A stretch of 64,000 nt of DNA, from contig NZ_CP096980.1 of NCBI RefSeq assembly GCF_002006355.2, positions 3,720,001 through 3,784,000 on the forward strand. The letters are read 5' to 3'. Origin of the DNA: Clostridium felsineum DSM 794 (GTDB lineage: Bacteria > Bacillota > Clostridia > Clostridiales > Clostridiaceae). The translations under genes and the position numbers were made by a program. Shown in pieces: positions 8,874-17,449 of this stretch. Each line of letters begins with the position of its first letter. Position 1 is the stretch's first letter. A model generated the notes under the pieces. The model searched no databases, was not told the origin of the DNA, and was given only the letters and a program-made list of their open reading frames with translations.

Positions 8874-9506
8874 TTATTTTAAAAAACAGCTTCCTAATAT
8901 TATTCCATCTACCATCAGTGTTAAATGATGATTAATAATTTCATTTTTTTGCTCATGAGAAAGACTCTTTTCAACTATAAGTTTTATAATTAATCCAAAA
9001 GAGGACGTCCATACAATTTGACATGTTAATTCTATTTCTCTATCATCAATATTTTTATCACTATATATTTGCTTCATATATTTATATAAGACATTTAAAG
9101 CCTTTCTTTTAGATGCTGCCCCCTTGAAAAGTAAAGCTGTATGTTCTAGTATATCTTTTGAATTACTAAGCATAATAGAAACATACTCTTCATCCATTTC
9201 TAAGGCTAAATTTATATATTCCCGCAATATATATTTTATTGCATTTTCTGGAGTATCATTAATTTCTTTAATTGATGATACTGTATTAATTATCTTTTCA
9301 TAATTTTGTTTCATAATAGTATTTACTATTTCATCTTTATCTTTAAAATAGTGATAAATTATTGCTGGTGAATATTCAATTTGGGCTGCAATTTTTCTTA
9401 TTGAAAGTTTTTCTAAACCTTCTTTTAATATAATTTCATTTGCAGTATCAATTATTAACCTTTTTAACTCATCCTTTTCACGTTCCTTACGTTCTTTAAT
9501 TCCCAT
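8874..9506 (-). CDS. TetR/AcrR family transcriptional regulator
   Basis: Start placed at the ATG giving MGIKERKEREKDELK, which has AAAGGATG upstream; an ORF start 18 codons earlier adds a segment unlike any TetR. The HTH spans about residues 14-60 (IIDTANEIILKEGLEKLSIRKIAA, then YSPAIIYHYFKDKDEIV), and the C-terminal ligand domain is helical and not assignable. It is the first gene of the operon with the membrane protein and flavodoxin, so it likely regulates itself and both of them. Confidence 0.9.
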   Translation of the reverse strand: MGIKERKEREKDELKRLIIDTANEIILKEGLEKLSIRKIAAQIEYSPAIIYHYFKDKDEIVNTIMKQNYEKIINTVSSIKEINDTPENAIKYILREYINLALEMDEEYVSIMLSNSKDILEHTALLFKGAASKRKALNVLYKYMKQIYSDKNIDDREIELTCQIVWTSSFGLIIKLIVEKSLSHEQKNEIINHHLTLMVDGIILGSCFLK

Positions 9507-9782
9507 TAACCACACATCCTTTAATGTATCATTTTTAAACATAGTCCAGTAATTAAACACTGTTCAATGATATTTTAACATTAAATATCACGTACATCAA
9601 CTACCGCCTTTTTTATTTTTATACAACAAGCGTAAAATTCAAATAATTATGCATAACATAACCGTTATTAACCACTCTATATAGTAATAGTTCAAACAAT
9701 ATGTTATTATTAACTATGCTAAAGATAAAAATATGTGAATTACTATTTTTAATATAATTTCTTTATAGAAAGGTAGAAAATA

Positions 9783-10886
9783 ATGAACTTTAAAAAATTA
9801 GGTATTAGCGAAGCCCTTGTAAAGGTGCTAAAAAAGAATGGTATTACTGAGCCAACACCTGTTCAAGCTGAAAGTATAAACCATATTAAAGGTGGAAGAG
9901 ATGCTATTTGTGAAGCCCAAACGGGTACAGGAAAAACTCTAGCATTTTTACTTCCTATTTTTGAAAATATATCACCTGATGCACATTATGTTCAGGCTTT
10001 AATTGTTACTCCTACAAGAGAACTTGCCCTTCAAATAACTGAAGAAGCAAAAAAGCTTAAGGAAGCTAAAGATGTAAATATATTAGCTGCATATGGTGGT
10101 AAGGATATATCTTCTCAATTAAAGAAGCTAAAAGGCAATACTCATCTTATCATTGCCACACCAGGAAGACTTTTAGATCATATTCAAAGAAAAACTATAA
10201 ATTTAAGTAAGCTAAAAACTTTTGTACTTGATGAAGCTGATCAAATGCTTTTAATGGGCTTTAAAAATGATATTGAAACTATTTTAAAATGCACACCTAA
10301 GAAGCTTCAAACTCTTTGTTTTTCAGCAACTATAAGTCCTGACGTTAAAAAATTAGCATATAGATATATGAAAGATCCGCTTACTATATCCACAAAAAAG
10401 CAAGAACTAACCTTGGAAACTATTAAGCAATTTGTTGTTGAAACTACAGACAGGAAAAAATTAGATGCTTTGTGTACTGTGCTAAAACAAGATAATCCTT
10501 TTATGGCAATTATCTTTGGTAGAACTAAAAGAAGAGTAGATGAACTTGAAGTAGATCTTTATAAGCGAGGTTTTGATTGCCAAAAAATTCACAGTGATTT
10601 AACTCAAACAAAACGTGAAAAAATAATGAAATCTTTTAGAAATGGTGATTTTCAGTATCTTTTGGCTACTGATGTGGCATCACGAGGTCTTGATATAAGT
10701 GGAGTAAGCCATATATACAATTACGATATGCCAGAAAATCCAGAAAGCTACATACATCGTATAGGAAGAACTGGTAGAGCTGGTGAGGATGGTTACACTT
10801 GCTTATTTGCTACTGAAAGGGATAAGAAAAAATTAGCAGATGTTGAAAGCACTATTAAATCAAAATTACCTAGAAGAGAGTTATAA
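9783..10886 (+). CDS. DEAD-box ATP-dependent RNA helicase
   Basis: A 367-aa two-RecA-domain helicase with all core motifs: Q motif (GITEPTPVQAESI), motif I AQTGTGKT (45-52), PTRELALQ, DEAD (150-153), SAT, ATDVASRGLDI and HRIGRTGR. The protein stops soon after motif VI, so it lacks the C-terminal RNA-binding extension of CshA, DbpA or RhlB and resembles a minimal RhlE-type core. Such enzymes remodel RNA in ribosome assembly or cold adaptation. The stop is followed by the left half of a terminator that an IS4 element has split. Confidence 0.93.
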   Translation: MNFKKLGISEALVKVLKKNGITEPTPVQAESINHIKGGRDAICEAQTGTGKTLAFLLPIFENISPDAHYVQALIVTPTRELALQITEEAKKLKEAKDVNILAAYGGKDISSQLKKLKGNTHLIIATPGRLLDHIQRKTINLSKLKTFVLDEADQMLLMGFKNDIETILKCTPKKLQTLCFSATISPDVKKLAYRYMKDPLTISTKKQELTLETIKQFVVETTDRKKLDALCTVLKQDNPFMAIIFGRTKRRVDELEVDLYKRGFDCQKIHSDLTQTKREKIMKSFRNGDFQYLLATDVASRGLDISGVSHIYNYDMPENPESYIHRIGRTGRAGEDGYTCLFATERDKKKLADVESTIKSKLPRREL

Positions 10887-10908
10887 TTTATTGTAAAATA
10901 AAAGAACT

Positions 10909-10918
10909 GCTATTATGC
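10909..10918 (+). repeat. Left target-site duplication of the IS4-family element
   Basis: GCTATTATGC directly precedes the left inverted repeat, and the same ten bases follow the right repeat at 12340-12349. Confidence 0.85.
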
Positions 10919-10961
10919 TTCTAGTGTTGCATTAATACAATAAAATACTATTGACATTTAA

Positions 10962-11003
10962 AAAGGTAGTTATTGGATTATAATAAAATCCGATAACTAC
11001 CTT
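10962..11003 (-). terminator. Internal terminator downstream of the IS4 transposase
   Basis: Two 18-nt arms (17 of 18 paired) around a short AT loop. On the minus strand, the transposase direction, they are followed by five T residues. It lies about 100 bp past the transposase stop, inside the element. Confidence 0.65.
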
Positions 11004-11105
11004 TAATATTGGGTTATTATATTTTAAAAAGAAAAAAATACCATTTAGTAGTTGTAATTATCCCATTATCCACATCATTAAATTTTAAATATTTGCAACT
11101 GCTTA

Positions 11106-12209
11106 TTAGCCTGTCCTGAAATACTCACAAATATCTTCGTCATAAAATTCCAATAAGTTGCTTCTCACAAATCGTGTTAACAATAGCATGGAGTACTTAG
11201 CTTTAGTAACCTTACAGCATAAATATATAAGCATATAAGATATAAGAGCAGAAAATATCTGAATTCTCACTGCATTTTCATTATAACCTATAAATTTCTT
11301 TATCCTTAAGTTTTGTTTTATCCACTTAAAAAATAGCTCTATTTCCCACCTATGTTTATATATTTTTATTATATCTTCTGCAGGAAGATCAAAGATATTA
11401 GTTACAAAAGTAACAGGTTCTCCTTCATCATCAAAAGTCATTATTTCTCTATAATTTTTAAAAGTTAAATTGCCTCCTAGAGTAGAGCCTAAGATAACTT
11501 CAGTATCATAAATATTTTCGCTAAGATTTGATCTTAGCATTCTTTCCTCCATAATGATTGCATTTTTTATTCCTCTTGTAACAAATTGTATTCCTTGTTC
11601 TGTTAATTTATCATACCAACGATAATCATAATATCCTCTGTCAAATACATGGATAGCATTCTTGTTCTCAAATAAACCATCAATACATTTTCTATCATTA
11701 ACTTGCCCTTTAACAATATTTATCTTCTCTGGAAACTCTCCATTAAAAAGAGTACTGATTTTAATAGCTGCTCTTTTATCATCTATCTTTAGATGAGGTG
11801 CTAGATTTAAAGCAACTAATATTACAGTAGAATCTATTATTTTTATTGGTGGAATATCTTTGAAAATCCTAACGTCTCCAAATCTTCTCTTAGCTTTATC
11901 AACTAAATGATAGAAAATATCTTCAAAAATTCTATAATCACGCGCAGCGTTTTTGCGTGAAAACTGTGAAACACTTGGTACATTGATAAGTTTTTTTAGT
12001 TTCTTATTTGCAGATATTTCACCTTCAGCCTCTCTTAAACTCCTGCAGCCTTTTATATTAAGGTAAATCATCGAATTTATGTGAGATCTTGTGTCAAAGT
12101 GATGGCTCCTATAATCACCATTATATTTATTTATAGTTTTAGTAATAAAACTTCCTCCAATTTCCTCTATTAATTTATGAAAAACTAATTTACTATTAAT
12201 CTTGAACAT
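11106..12209 (-). CDS. IS4-family transposase
   Basis: Start placed at the ATG giving MFKINSKLVFHKL because AAGGAGG lies 9 bp upstream; the longer ORF adds 17 residues that overlap that site. The protein of about 367 aa has a DDE catalytic core: IKIIDST (first Asp), HVFDRGYYDYRWYD (second Asp) and the IS4 signature Y-x2-R-x3-E-x6-K in IYKHRWEIELFFKWIK (Glu). All signature residues are present and the frame is open, so the enzyme should be active. The gene's start site is buried in a long hairpin (12208-12276) that may limit translation. Confidence 0.93.
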   Translation of the reverse strand: MFKINSKLVFHKLIEEIGGSFITKTINKYNGDYRSHHFDTRSHINSMIYLNIKGCRSLREAEGEISANKKLKKLINVPSVSQFSRKNAARDYRIFEDIFYHLVDKAKRRFGDVRIFKDIPPIKIIDSTVILVALNLAPHLKIDDKRAAIKISTLFNGEFPEKINIVKGQVNDRKCIDGLFENKNAIHVFDRGYYDYRWYDKLTEQGIQFVTRGIKNAIIMEERMLRSNLSENIYDTEVILGSTLGGNLTFKNYREIMTFDDEGEPVTFVTNIFDLPAEDIIKIYKHRWEIELFFKWIKQNLRIKKFIGYNENAVRIQIFSALISYMLIYLCCKVTKAKYSMLLLTRFVRSNLLEFYDEDICEYFRTG

Positions 12210-12276
12210 AAAAATAGACCTCCTTGTGTTTGGTTTCTCGTCAAAACCATTAAAACACAAATTGGTCTATTTTTTT
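12200..12276 (-). promoter_or_regulatory. Hairpin that buries the transposase ribosome binding site
   Basis: On the minus-strand transcript the leader contains AAAAATAGACC and GGTCTATTTTT, inside these TTGTGTTT and AAACACAA, and inside these GGTTT and AAACC. The AAGGAGG site and the bases up to the ATG are in the 3' arm. RNA entering from outside would fold and hide the site, as known for fold-back control of other IS transposases. The structure is seen; its effect is inferred. Confidence 0.6.
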
Positions 12277-12339
12277 ATCATTAATTTTTTCCAATAATAT
12301 TTGTCAACAAGTATTATTTACTTTAATGCAACACTAGAA

Positions 12340-12349
12340 GCTATTATGC
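12340..12349 (+). repeat. Right target-site duplication of the IS4-family element
   Basis: GCTATTATGC directly follows the right inverted repeat, matching 10909-10918. Confidence 0.85.
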
Positions 12350-12362
12350 AGTCCTTTTATTT

Positions 12363-14129
12363 TTACGCTAATTCTATAAACTTTTCAATATCTTTTTCAA
12401 TAAGCTTTATAGATGCTCTAAAAAACTCTATTGAATTGATATCTACTTCTAAAAGTTTTGCAGCATCAACCATATTCATACTACTGGTTTGTTCTAAAAA
12501 TTTATCATACTTTTCAGCAAAACTTTTTTTATTGCTAACATATTTTGCATACAAACCTTTTGAAAACAATACTCCAAAAGAATATGGAAAATTTAAAAAC
12601 TCATTTTCAGGCATAAAATATCCTGCTTTATTAAGCCACATATATGGATGAATAGTTTTTTGATCTATAGCTTTTCCATAAGATTTTTTCATGCACTTAA
12701 ACATCATTTCATTTAATTCTTCAATAGTAAGTATACCTGACCTTCTTCTTTCATATAATTCTTTTTCAAATAGATATCTTCCATAAAAATCAACAATAAA
12801 ATATGCTGTATTAGAAATATCTTTTTCTAAAATATCTACAGCTTCTTTCTTTGGCAATTTATTTACTAACTCATTACTTAATATAGTTTCACAAAAAATC
12901 GAAGCAGTTTCAGCCATTGGTACTGGATACTCTGTATTTAAAATACTCTTACTGTATAACTTAGAATCATGATATGCATGTCCAATCTCATGAGCTAATA
13001 TACTTACATCATTATAACTTTCATTAAAATTAACAATTATTCTACTTTCTTTTATTGGAAATACACATATCGATAAACCAAAATTAACTTTACCTTTTCT
13101 AGTCTCTGCATCAATCCATCTATTTTTAAATACTTTTCCTGCAAAATCAGAAAGCTTAGAACTAAAATTTTTAAAACTGGATATTATTAAACTTTCAGCT
13201 TCATCATAAGATACTTTAATATCACTATCAATAATAGGCGCATATATATCATAAAAAGGAAGATTAGATTTATACCCAAGTACTTTAGCTTTTTTAGCAA
13301 AATATTTTTGAAATATAGGCAAACTTTCCTTTATTGCCTCCATCATAACCTCTAAAGTTTTAACATTCATTCTAGACTTCATTAGCACCTTTTCTAGTGG
13401 TGAGTAAAAACCTCTAAGGCTGCAAACATTAATTGCCTCTCCGCTAATTCCGTTTATACAGCTAGCGGAAACTCTTGCTAAGTTCCTACATAAATCAATT
13501 TCTTTGTAATATGCCTTTTTTCTAGTTATTGCATCTTTTGAATACATCATTTCATGAAGCTCAGGAAGCGTTAATTTGTAATTTTTTCCATCAACACTAA
13601 TTTCCTCTACTTCACTTCCCACGGTCTCCATATAAAGTCTTTCAAGATTTCTTGCTCCTGTACTTTGCATTTTGCTAATAATAAATTCTTCCCTACCATC
13701 AAGTAAATATTTGGCTTTTAGTACAAGTTCCTTTAAGTATACTTTATGTTCTAAAAGATACATTGAACCATTAATTATTTCATCCAAATCATTGAATTTA
13801 TATAGACATTTTGAAAATTTTATAAAACTCTTATTGGATTCTAATTTTTTATTTTCAATGTCATCCAAAACTTGCATCGCTTTAATATTTTCAGTATTCG
13901 CACTTATTATAAGATAAGCATAAGAATATATCTTATAATATAATCTTTGATACTCACTTATACACTTCAAAAAATCTTCTATTTTAAGTTTAGTGATATC
14001 TTTTTCTAACATATTAAAATTAAAATTGTTTATACGAGCTGTAATTTTTTCAAACTCTCTACTATCTTCTTTAAACTTCTCAGACTCAAATGAAGTATAA
14101 ATATTATCTAAGTTCCACGTTAAATCCAT
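12363..14129 (-). CDS. M3-family oligoendopeptidase F-like metallopeptidase
   Basis: A 588-aa cytoplasmic zinc peptidase that cleaves short peptides. The zinc motif HEIGH is at 380-384 (ILAHEIGHAYHD), and the downstream Glu ligand is expected in MAETASIFCETIL. Length fits the PepF family (about 560-600 aa), and the C-terminal HPYMWLNKAGYFMPEN segment is typical. It converges with the DEAD-box helicase on the IS-split terminator, so its own 3' end has lost the normal terminator structure. The gene is transcribed singly. Confidence 0.94.
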   Translation of the reverse strand: MDLTWNLDNIYTSFESEKFKEDSREFEKITARINNFNFNMLEKDITKLKIEDFLKCISEYQRLYYKIYSYAYLIISANTENIKAMQVLDDIENKKLESNKSFIKFSKCLYKFNDLDEIINGSMYLLEHKVYLKELVLKAKYLLDGREEFIISKMQSTGARNLERLYMETVGSEVEEISVDGKNYKLTLPELHEMMYSKDAITRKKAYYKEIDLCRNLARVSASCINGISGEAINVCSLRGFYSPLEKVLMKSRMNVKTLEVMMEAIKESLPIFQKYFAKKAKVLGYKSNLPFYDIYAPIIDSDIKVSYDEAESLIISSFKNFSSKLSDFAGKVFKNRWIDAETRKGKVNFGLSICVFPIKESRIIVNFNESYNDVSILAHEIGHAYHDSKLYSKSILNTEYPVPMAETASIFCETILSNELVNKLPKKEAVDILEKDISNTAYFIVDFYGRYLFEKELYERRRSGILTIEELNEMMFKCMKKSYGKAIDQKTIHPYMWLNKAGYFMPENEFLNFPYSFGVLFSKGLYAKYVSNKKSFAEKYDKFLEQTSSMNMVDAAKLLEVDINSIEFFRASIKLIEKDIEKFIELA

Positions 14130-14297
14130 TAATAAACACTCCTTTGTAGGATTTTAAATTATCCTCAAAACTTAATTACATCTGAATTTATCTTTAACTT
14201 GTAACTACATATTTATATCCCTCCAGCTTGTCTTTTATTAATGGATTTATTTCATAATAACTACATAATATCACAAACATTATAATATTTATTCAGC

Positions 14298-15128
14298 TTA
14301 TCCTGGTATATCTGCAAAATCAAAACCTCTATTTAAGTTACCTGAAACTAAAATAGAATGCCCCCAAAATAAATCTCCATCATTGTGCCAAAACTCAAAA
14401 TCTCCATTTGGATTTACTGTAATTGCTTCAAGTTTCATACGACTCTTAAATTCATTTGCCGTTAATTCTTCTTCTCCTTCTTGAAGCCATACTTCATTTT
14501 TTAGCGAAAGAAGCTGCTCTACTGCATAATCTGAAACTTTTCCCTGCCATTTTAGTTGATTTTCAAACAGAACCTTTGCAACCTCTAAACTTGAATTTAT
14601 ATCTTCTCTATCGTCTATCAATAAACTCAAAGAAATATTCTCATCATTCCACTCAATTGTTCTGCCATACCAATTAACCATTCTGTCAAAGGTAAGAGTT
14701 CCAAAATAGCTATCCTCATACGTAATTGGTTCCTTAAGCTTTTCTAAACATTCATTTAGTTCAATATCATCTGAAACTTCTTCAACAAATTCTTCAAAAA
14801 TTGCATCAGCTCTGTCACCTGTACTCTTATAGTCTATACTTAATTTTATTTTTACTATAGTTTCTGCTTTTATTGTATTTTGTATATCTTTTAGCTGTTC
14901 ATCTGTAACCTTCTTCATAACATTAAGTTTACTATTTTTTAAGCCTTCACCTAAATATCTCCATTCATCTAATTCAAATCTAAGTGTCCACAGTTTTTCT
15001 TTTCTTGCTCTTCCTGCTGAAACTCCATTTATAGAGACAATTCCTACTACCTCTTTGACTAAAGCACCCGTATTATCCTCTAACAAATTTTTTTCTGTTT
15101 TCAAAACTTTTTTAAAAATATTTGACAT
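14298..15128 (-). CDS. DUF2262 domain protein
   Basis: A 276-aa soluble protein. The C-terminal half carries the DUF2262 hallmarks TFDRMVNWYGRTIEW, then LLSLKNEVWLQEG, and ends with the family's final motif GDLFWGHSILVSG followed by FADIPG. The N-terminal half (about 1-130) is a separate acidic domain. The family is of unknown function and is sometimes found near toxin-immunity or surface loci. It follows a 552-aa unknown protein by 20 bp and is probably co-transcribed with it. Confidence 0.75.
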   Translation of the reverse strand: MSNIFKKVLKTEKNLLEDNTGALVKEVVGIVSINGVSAGRARKEKLWTLRFELDEWRYLGEGLKNSKLNVMKKVTDEQLKDIQNTIKAETIVKIKLSIDYKSTGDRADAIFEEFVEEVSDDIELNECLEKLKEPITYEDSYFGTLTFDRMVNWYGRTIEWNDENISLSLLIDDREDINSSLEVAKVLFENQLKWQGKVSDYAVEQLLSLKNEVWLQEGEEELTANEFKSRMKLEAITVNPNGDFEFWHNDGDLFWGHSILVSGNLNRGFDFADIPG

Positions 15129-15148
15129 TATTTTATCTCCTCTATATT

Positions 15149-16807
15149 TTATAGATTACTGTTTTCATAAGAACTTAAAAGATTTATTACCTTACTTCTA
15201 ATTTTCTTAGATTTACTTTCTAAATAACCTATTAATAATTTTCTATACTTTTCCTTATCATTGATAAAAAGTATTTCCAGTATATTTGCCTTTACCGTAA
15301 CACTTAAAGCATCTATGGTTCTCTCATCGTTAATACACAATTTCAATATATATTTTTGAAGCTTGTCTACCGAATTAAACTTACTATTATTTAAAGCTTT
15401 ATCTGCTGCAACTAAAAAACTTGACTCACTTACCCCAAAATTCCTAAGTTCTTTTATTAACTCATCATAACTTACTGATTCCTTTTTTAGCACTGAATCT
15501 ATAATAAGACTTACTATGTTATACCTTTCTAGCTTAAACTGTAACTCTAAAAATCTATATAAAATATTTCTTATTTCGTTAATTGAATAAATCAATCTAA
15601 AAGAAAATTCATCAAAGAAGCTAATATAACTTTCTCCCCTACCTTTTAATTTTCCTATTAGTTTGTCTACTATTCCTTTATATTTACCTTCCACTATATA
15701 AAGTTGAAGCTTTTCCTTTTCAATTTCTTTAATATCTTTAAAATTTTTAGATTTGCAGATAAATTTTTCAAAAACACTTTTAACAGCTTTTTTCATTATG
15801 TCTAAATCTTCTATTCTTTTAGATTTAGAATATATCAAATAAGAAAGCATAAGTCTCTCAACATTATTAAGAACATTTCCTTTAATCTTCTTACTATTAT
15901 CAATAAACTCCAAGCTTTCTCTAAATAGCTTTGGCATCTTTTCAATTTTTTCATTTATCTCGTAAAGAATATCTTCCTCTTCTTCTCTTATATATAAATT
16001 TATTAGCCTTAGGATATACAATCTTTTATCAATTTTAAAGCTTTCTACCAAGTCATATTCCTTCATCTTAATAGTTTCACCTAAATTTCTCTCTAAATGG
16101 CTATAAAGCTTTCTACAGCTTGTACTTTTATTTATTATATTTCCCAAAATCTTCTTTACTTCTTCACTTTTACAAGCAGCATAAGCTAAAAAATCTACCA
16201 AAATTATCTGCTTATACTCTAAGTAATTGTTTATATTTCTTTCATTCTCAAAATGCTGTATAAATTCCTCTGGATTCACAGGTAATTCATATGAATTTTT
16301 AATTGCTAAAGCTGCCAAATTTAATTTTACAAACTCATCCTCAGTTTTTAAAAAAGTTCTTAAAAGTAAACTTTTATCTTCATTTATCATTTTCTGTACA
16401 AACATAATGCATTCTCTCTCTTTAGTTGTGCAGCTGTTTATAGTCCATATTAATAGATCACTTTTATCCTCCATAATTCTTAAATAATTAAGCACCTTAG
16501 GTACTGAATGAAATCTACCATATACAGCCTTAAAAAAACTTTCATTTCCTATATTAAGGAATACCTTTAAAATTCTTTTAAAAACCTCTTTGTTTTTTTT
16601 AATTCCATCCATTAACCTCCAAAACTTCTCTCTAAGCTCAATATTATAGTAATTAACAAGAACAATTTCCATATTACATTTCTTTATTTTTTTTAAATCT
16701 ACACCTTCTAATCCGCTTTCTATATATGCTTTAAGTTTTGAAGCTTCTTCTTCCACTAAAGATTCCCCTAATAACTCAAATTTTATTATATCTAATAATT
16801 CCTCCAT
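15149..16807 (-). CDS. Hypothetical 552-aa alpha-helical protein
   Basis: I do not recognise this protein. It is rich in Lys, Leu, Ile and Glu, has no signal peptide or membrane segment, and appears helical throughout, with spaced Leu/Ile patterns that could be HEAT- or TPR-like solenoid repeats. The last segment (SLIIDSVLKKESVSYDELIKEL...) continues the pattern to the end. It is upstream of, and likely co-transcribed with, the DUF2262 gene (20 bp gap). The start ATG has TTGGAGAG upstream. No enzymatic motif is visible. Confidence 0.7.
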   Translation of the reverse strand: MEELLDIIKFELLGESLVEEEASKLKAYIESGLEGVDLKKIKKCNMEIVLVNYYNIELREKFWRLMDGIKKNKEVFKRILKVFLNIGNESFFKAVYGRFHSVPKVLNYLRIMEDKSDLLIWTINSCTTKERECIMFVQKMINEDKSLLLRTFLKTEDEFVKLNLAALAIKNSYELPVNPEEFIQHFENERNINNYLEYKQIILVDFLAYAACKSEEVKKILGNIINKSTSCRKLYSHLERNLGETIKMKEYDLVESFKIDKRLYILRLINLYIREEEEDILYEINEKIEKMPKLFRESLEFIDNSKKIKGNVLNNVERLMLSYLIYSKSKRIEDLDIMKKAVKSVFEKFICKSKNFKDIKEIEKEKLQLYIVEGKYKGIVDKLIGKLKGRGESYISFFDEFSFRLIYSINEIRNILYRFLELQFKLERYNIVSLIIDSVLKKESVSYDELIKELRNFGVSESSFLVAADKALNNSKFNSVDKLQKYILKLCINDERTIDALSVTVKANILEILFINDKEKYRKLLIGYLESKSKKIRSKVINLLSSYENSNL

Positions 16808-17071
16808 TTATACTCTCCAATGTATAGCTCCCAATTTAATATAATTAAATTATATTATGAAATTATACCATAATTTTATGAATAATAAACTAAGAATAAA
16901 AATAAAGCCTATACTAACTCAGTAAATTAATTGTCAATCTCCAATTATATTTTATGGATGTTTATATTACAACCAATAATTGTAACATTACATAGCAAAA
17001 TTAATATATTAACTAGTGTAGAATATAATTTTATTTTACTAATAAATTAGATTAAATGGAAGTAAATGTAA

Positions 17072-17437
17072 ATGGCTCGTACTATTCCTAATACAGCTAT
17101 TGCTAACGGTACAAATACTAATGCCGCTACTGATACTTTTAGTATTACAGCTGGAAATCCTATTACTAATTTATCTCTTACTAAAACTGGTCCTACTACC
17201 GTTGTTGTAGGCGTACCTTTTGATTATACAATATCCGTTACAAACAACGATGCAACAGAAACAGCCTTAAGTGTAGCCTTTACGGATAATCATCCTAATG
17301 GAGTTGTTTTTAACAATGTATCATCAAGTGCAGGTTCAGTTTCAATTAATGGAACTGGAGATGCTGTAGGTAATCTTGGAGATATTGCTCCCGGCATAAC
17401 AGTTACAGTTACAATAAATGCAACTGTTACACCTTAA
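17072..17437 (+). CDS. Small DUF11-domain protein (A)
   Basis: A 121-aa protein made almost entirely of one DUF11 beta-sandwich: ITNLSLTKTGPTTVVVGVPF, then YTISVTNNDATETALSVAFTD, a short NLGDIAPGITVTVTINATV end, then two stop codons. DUF11 modules normally repeat inside large cell-wall proteins; here a single copy stands alone, rich in Thr, Asn and Val, without a signal peptide or sorting signal. The ribosome binding site is weak. The gene ends 12 bp before an IS1182-family element, beyond which a second DUF11 gene lies. Confidence 0.75.
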   Translation: MARTIPNTAIANGTNTNAATDTFSITAGNPITNLSLTKTGPTTVVVGVPFDYTISVTNNDATETALSVAFTDNHPNGVVFNNVSSSAGSVSINGTGDAVGNLGDIAPGITVTVTINATVTP

Positions 17438-17449
17438 TAAGATAACAAT

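Larger units (their letters stand above)
10919..12339 (-). mobile_element. IS4-family insertion sequence, 1421 bp, with 10-bp target duplication
   Basis: The terminal inverted repeats are TTCTAGTGTTGCATTAA at 10919-10935 and its exact complement at 12323-12339. They are flanked by direct copies of GCTATTATGC (10909-10918 and 12340-12349). The similarity between the ends continues weakly inward (ATACT-TTGACA). One transposase is encoded on the minus strand. Perfect repeats, matching duplications and an intact gene indicate a recent, complete insertion. Confidence 0.88.
10895..12364. terminator. Convergent bidirectional terminator interrupted by an IS element
   Basis: The arms 10895-10908 (AAAATAAAAGAACT) and 12350-12363 (AGTCCTTTTATTTT) are complementary at 13 of 14 positions. 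Removing the IS and one copy of its 10-bp target duplication rebuilds a hairpin with loop GCTATTATGC between the helicase and peptidase stop codons. In its present state the arms are 1.4 kb apart and can no longer fold as a local terminator. Confidence 0.75.
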
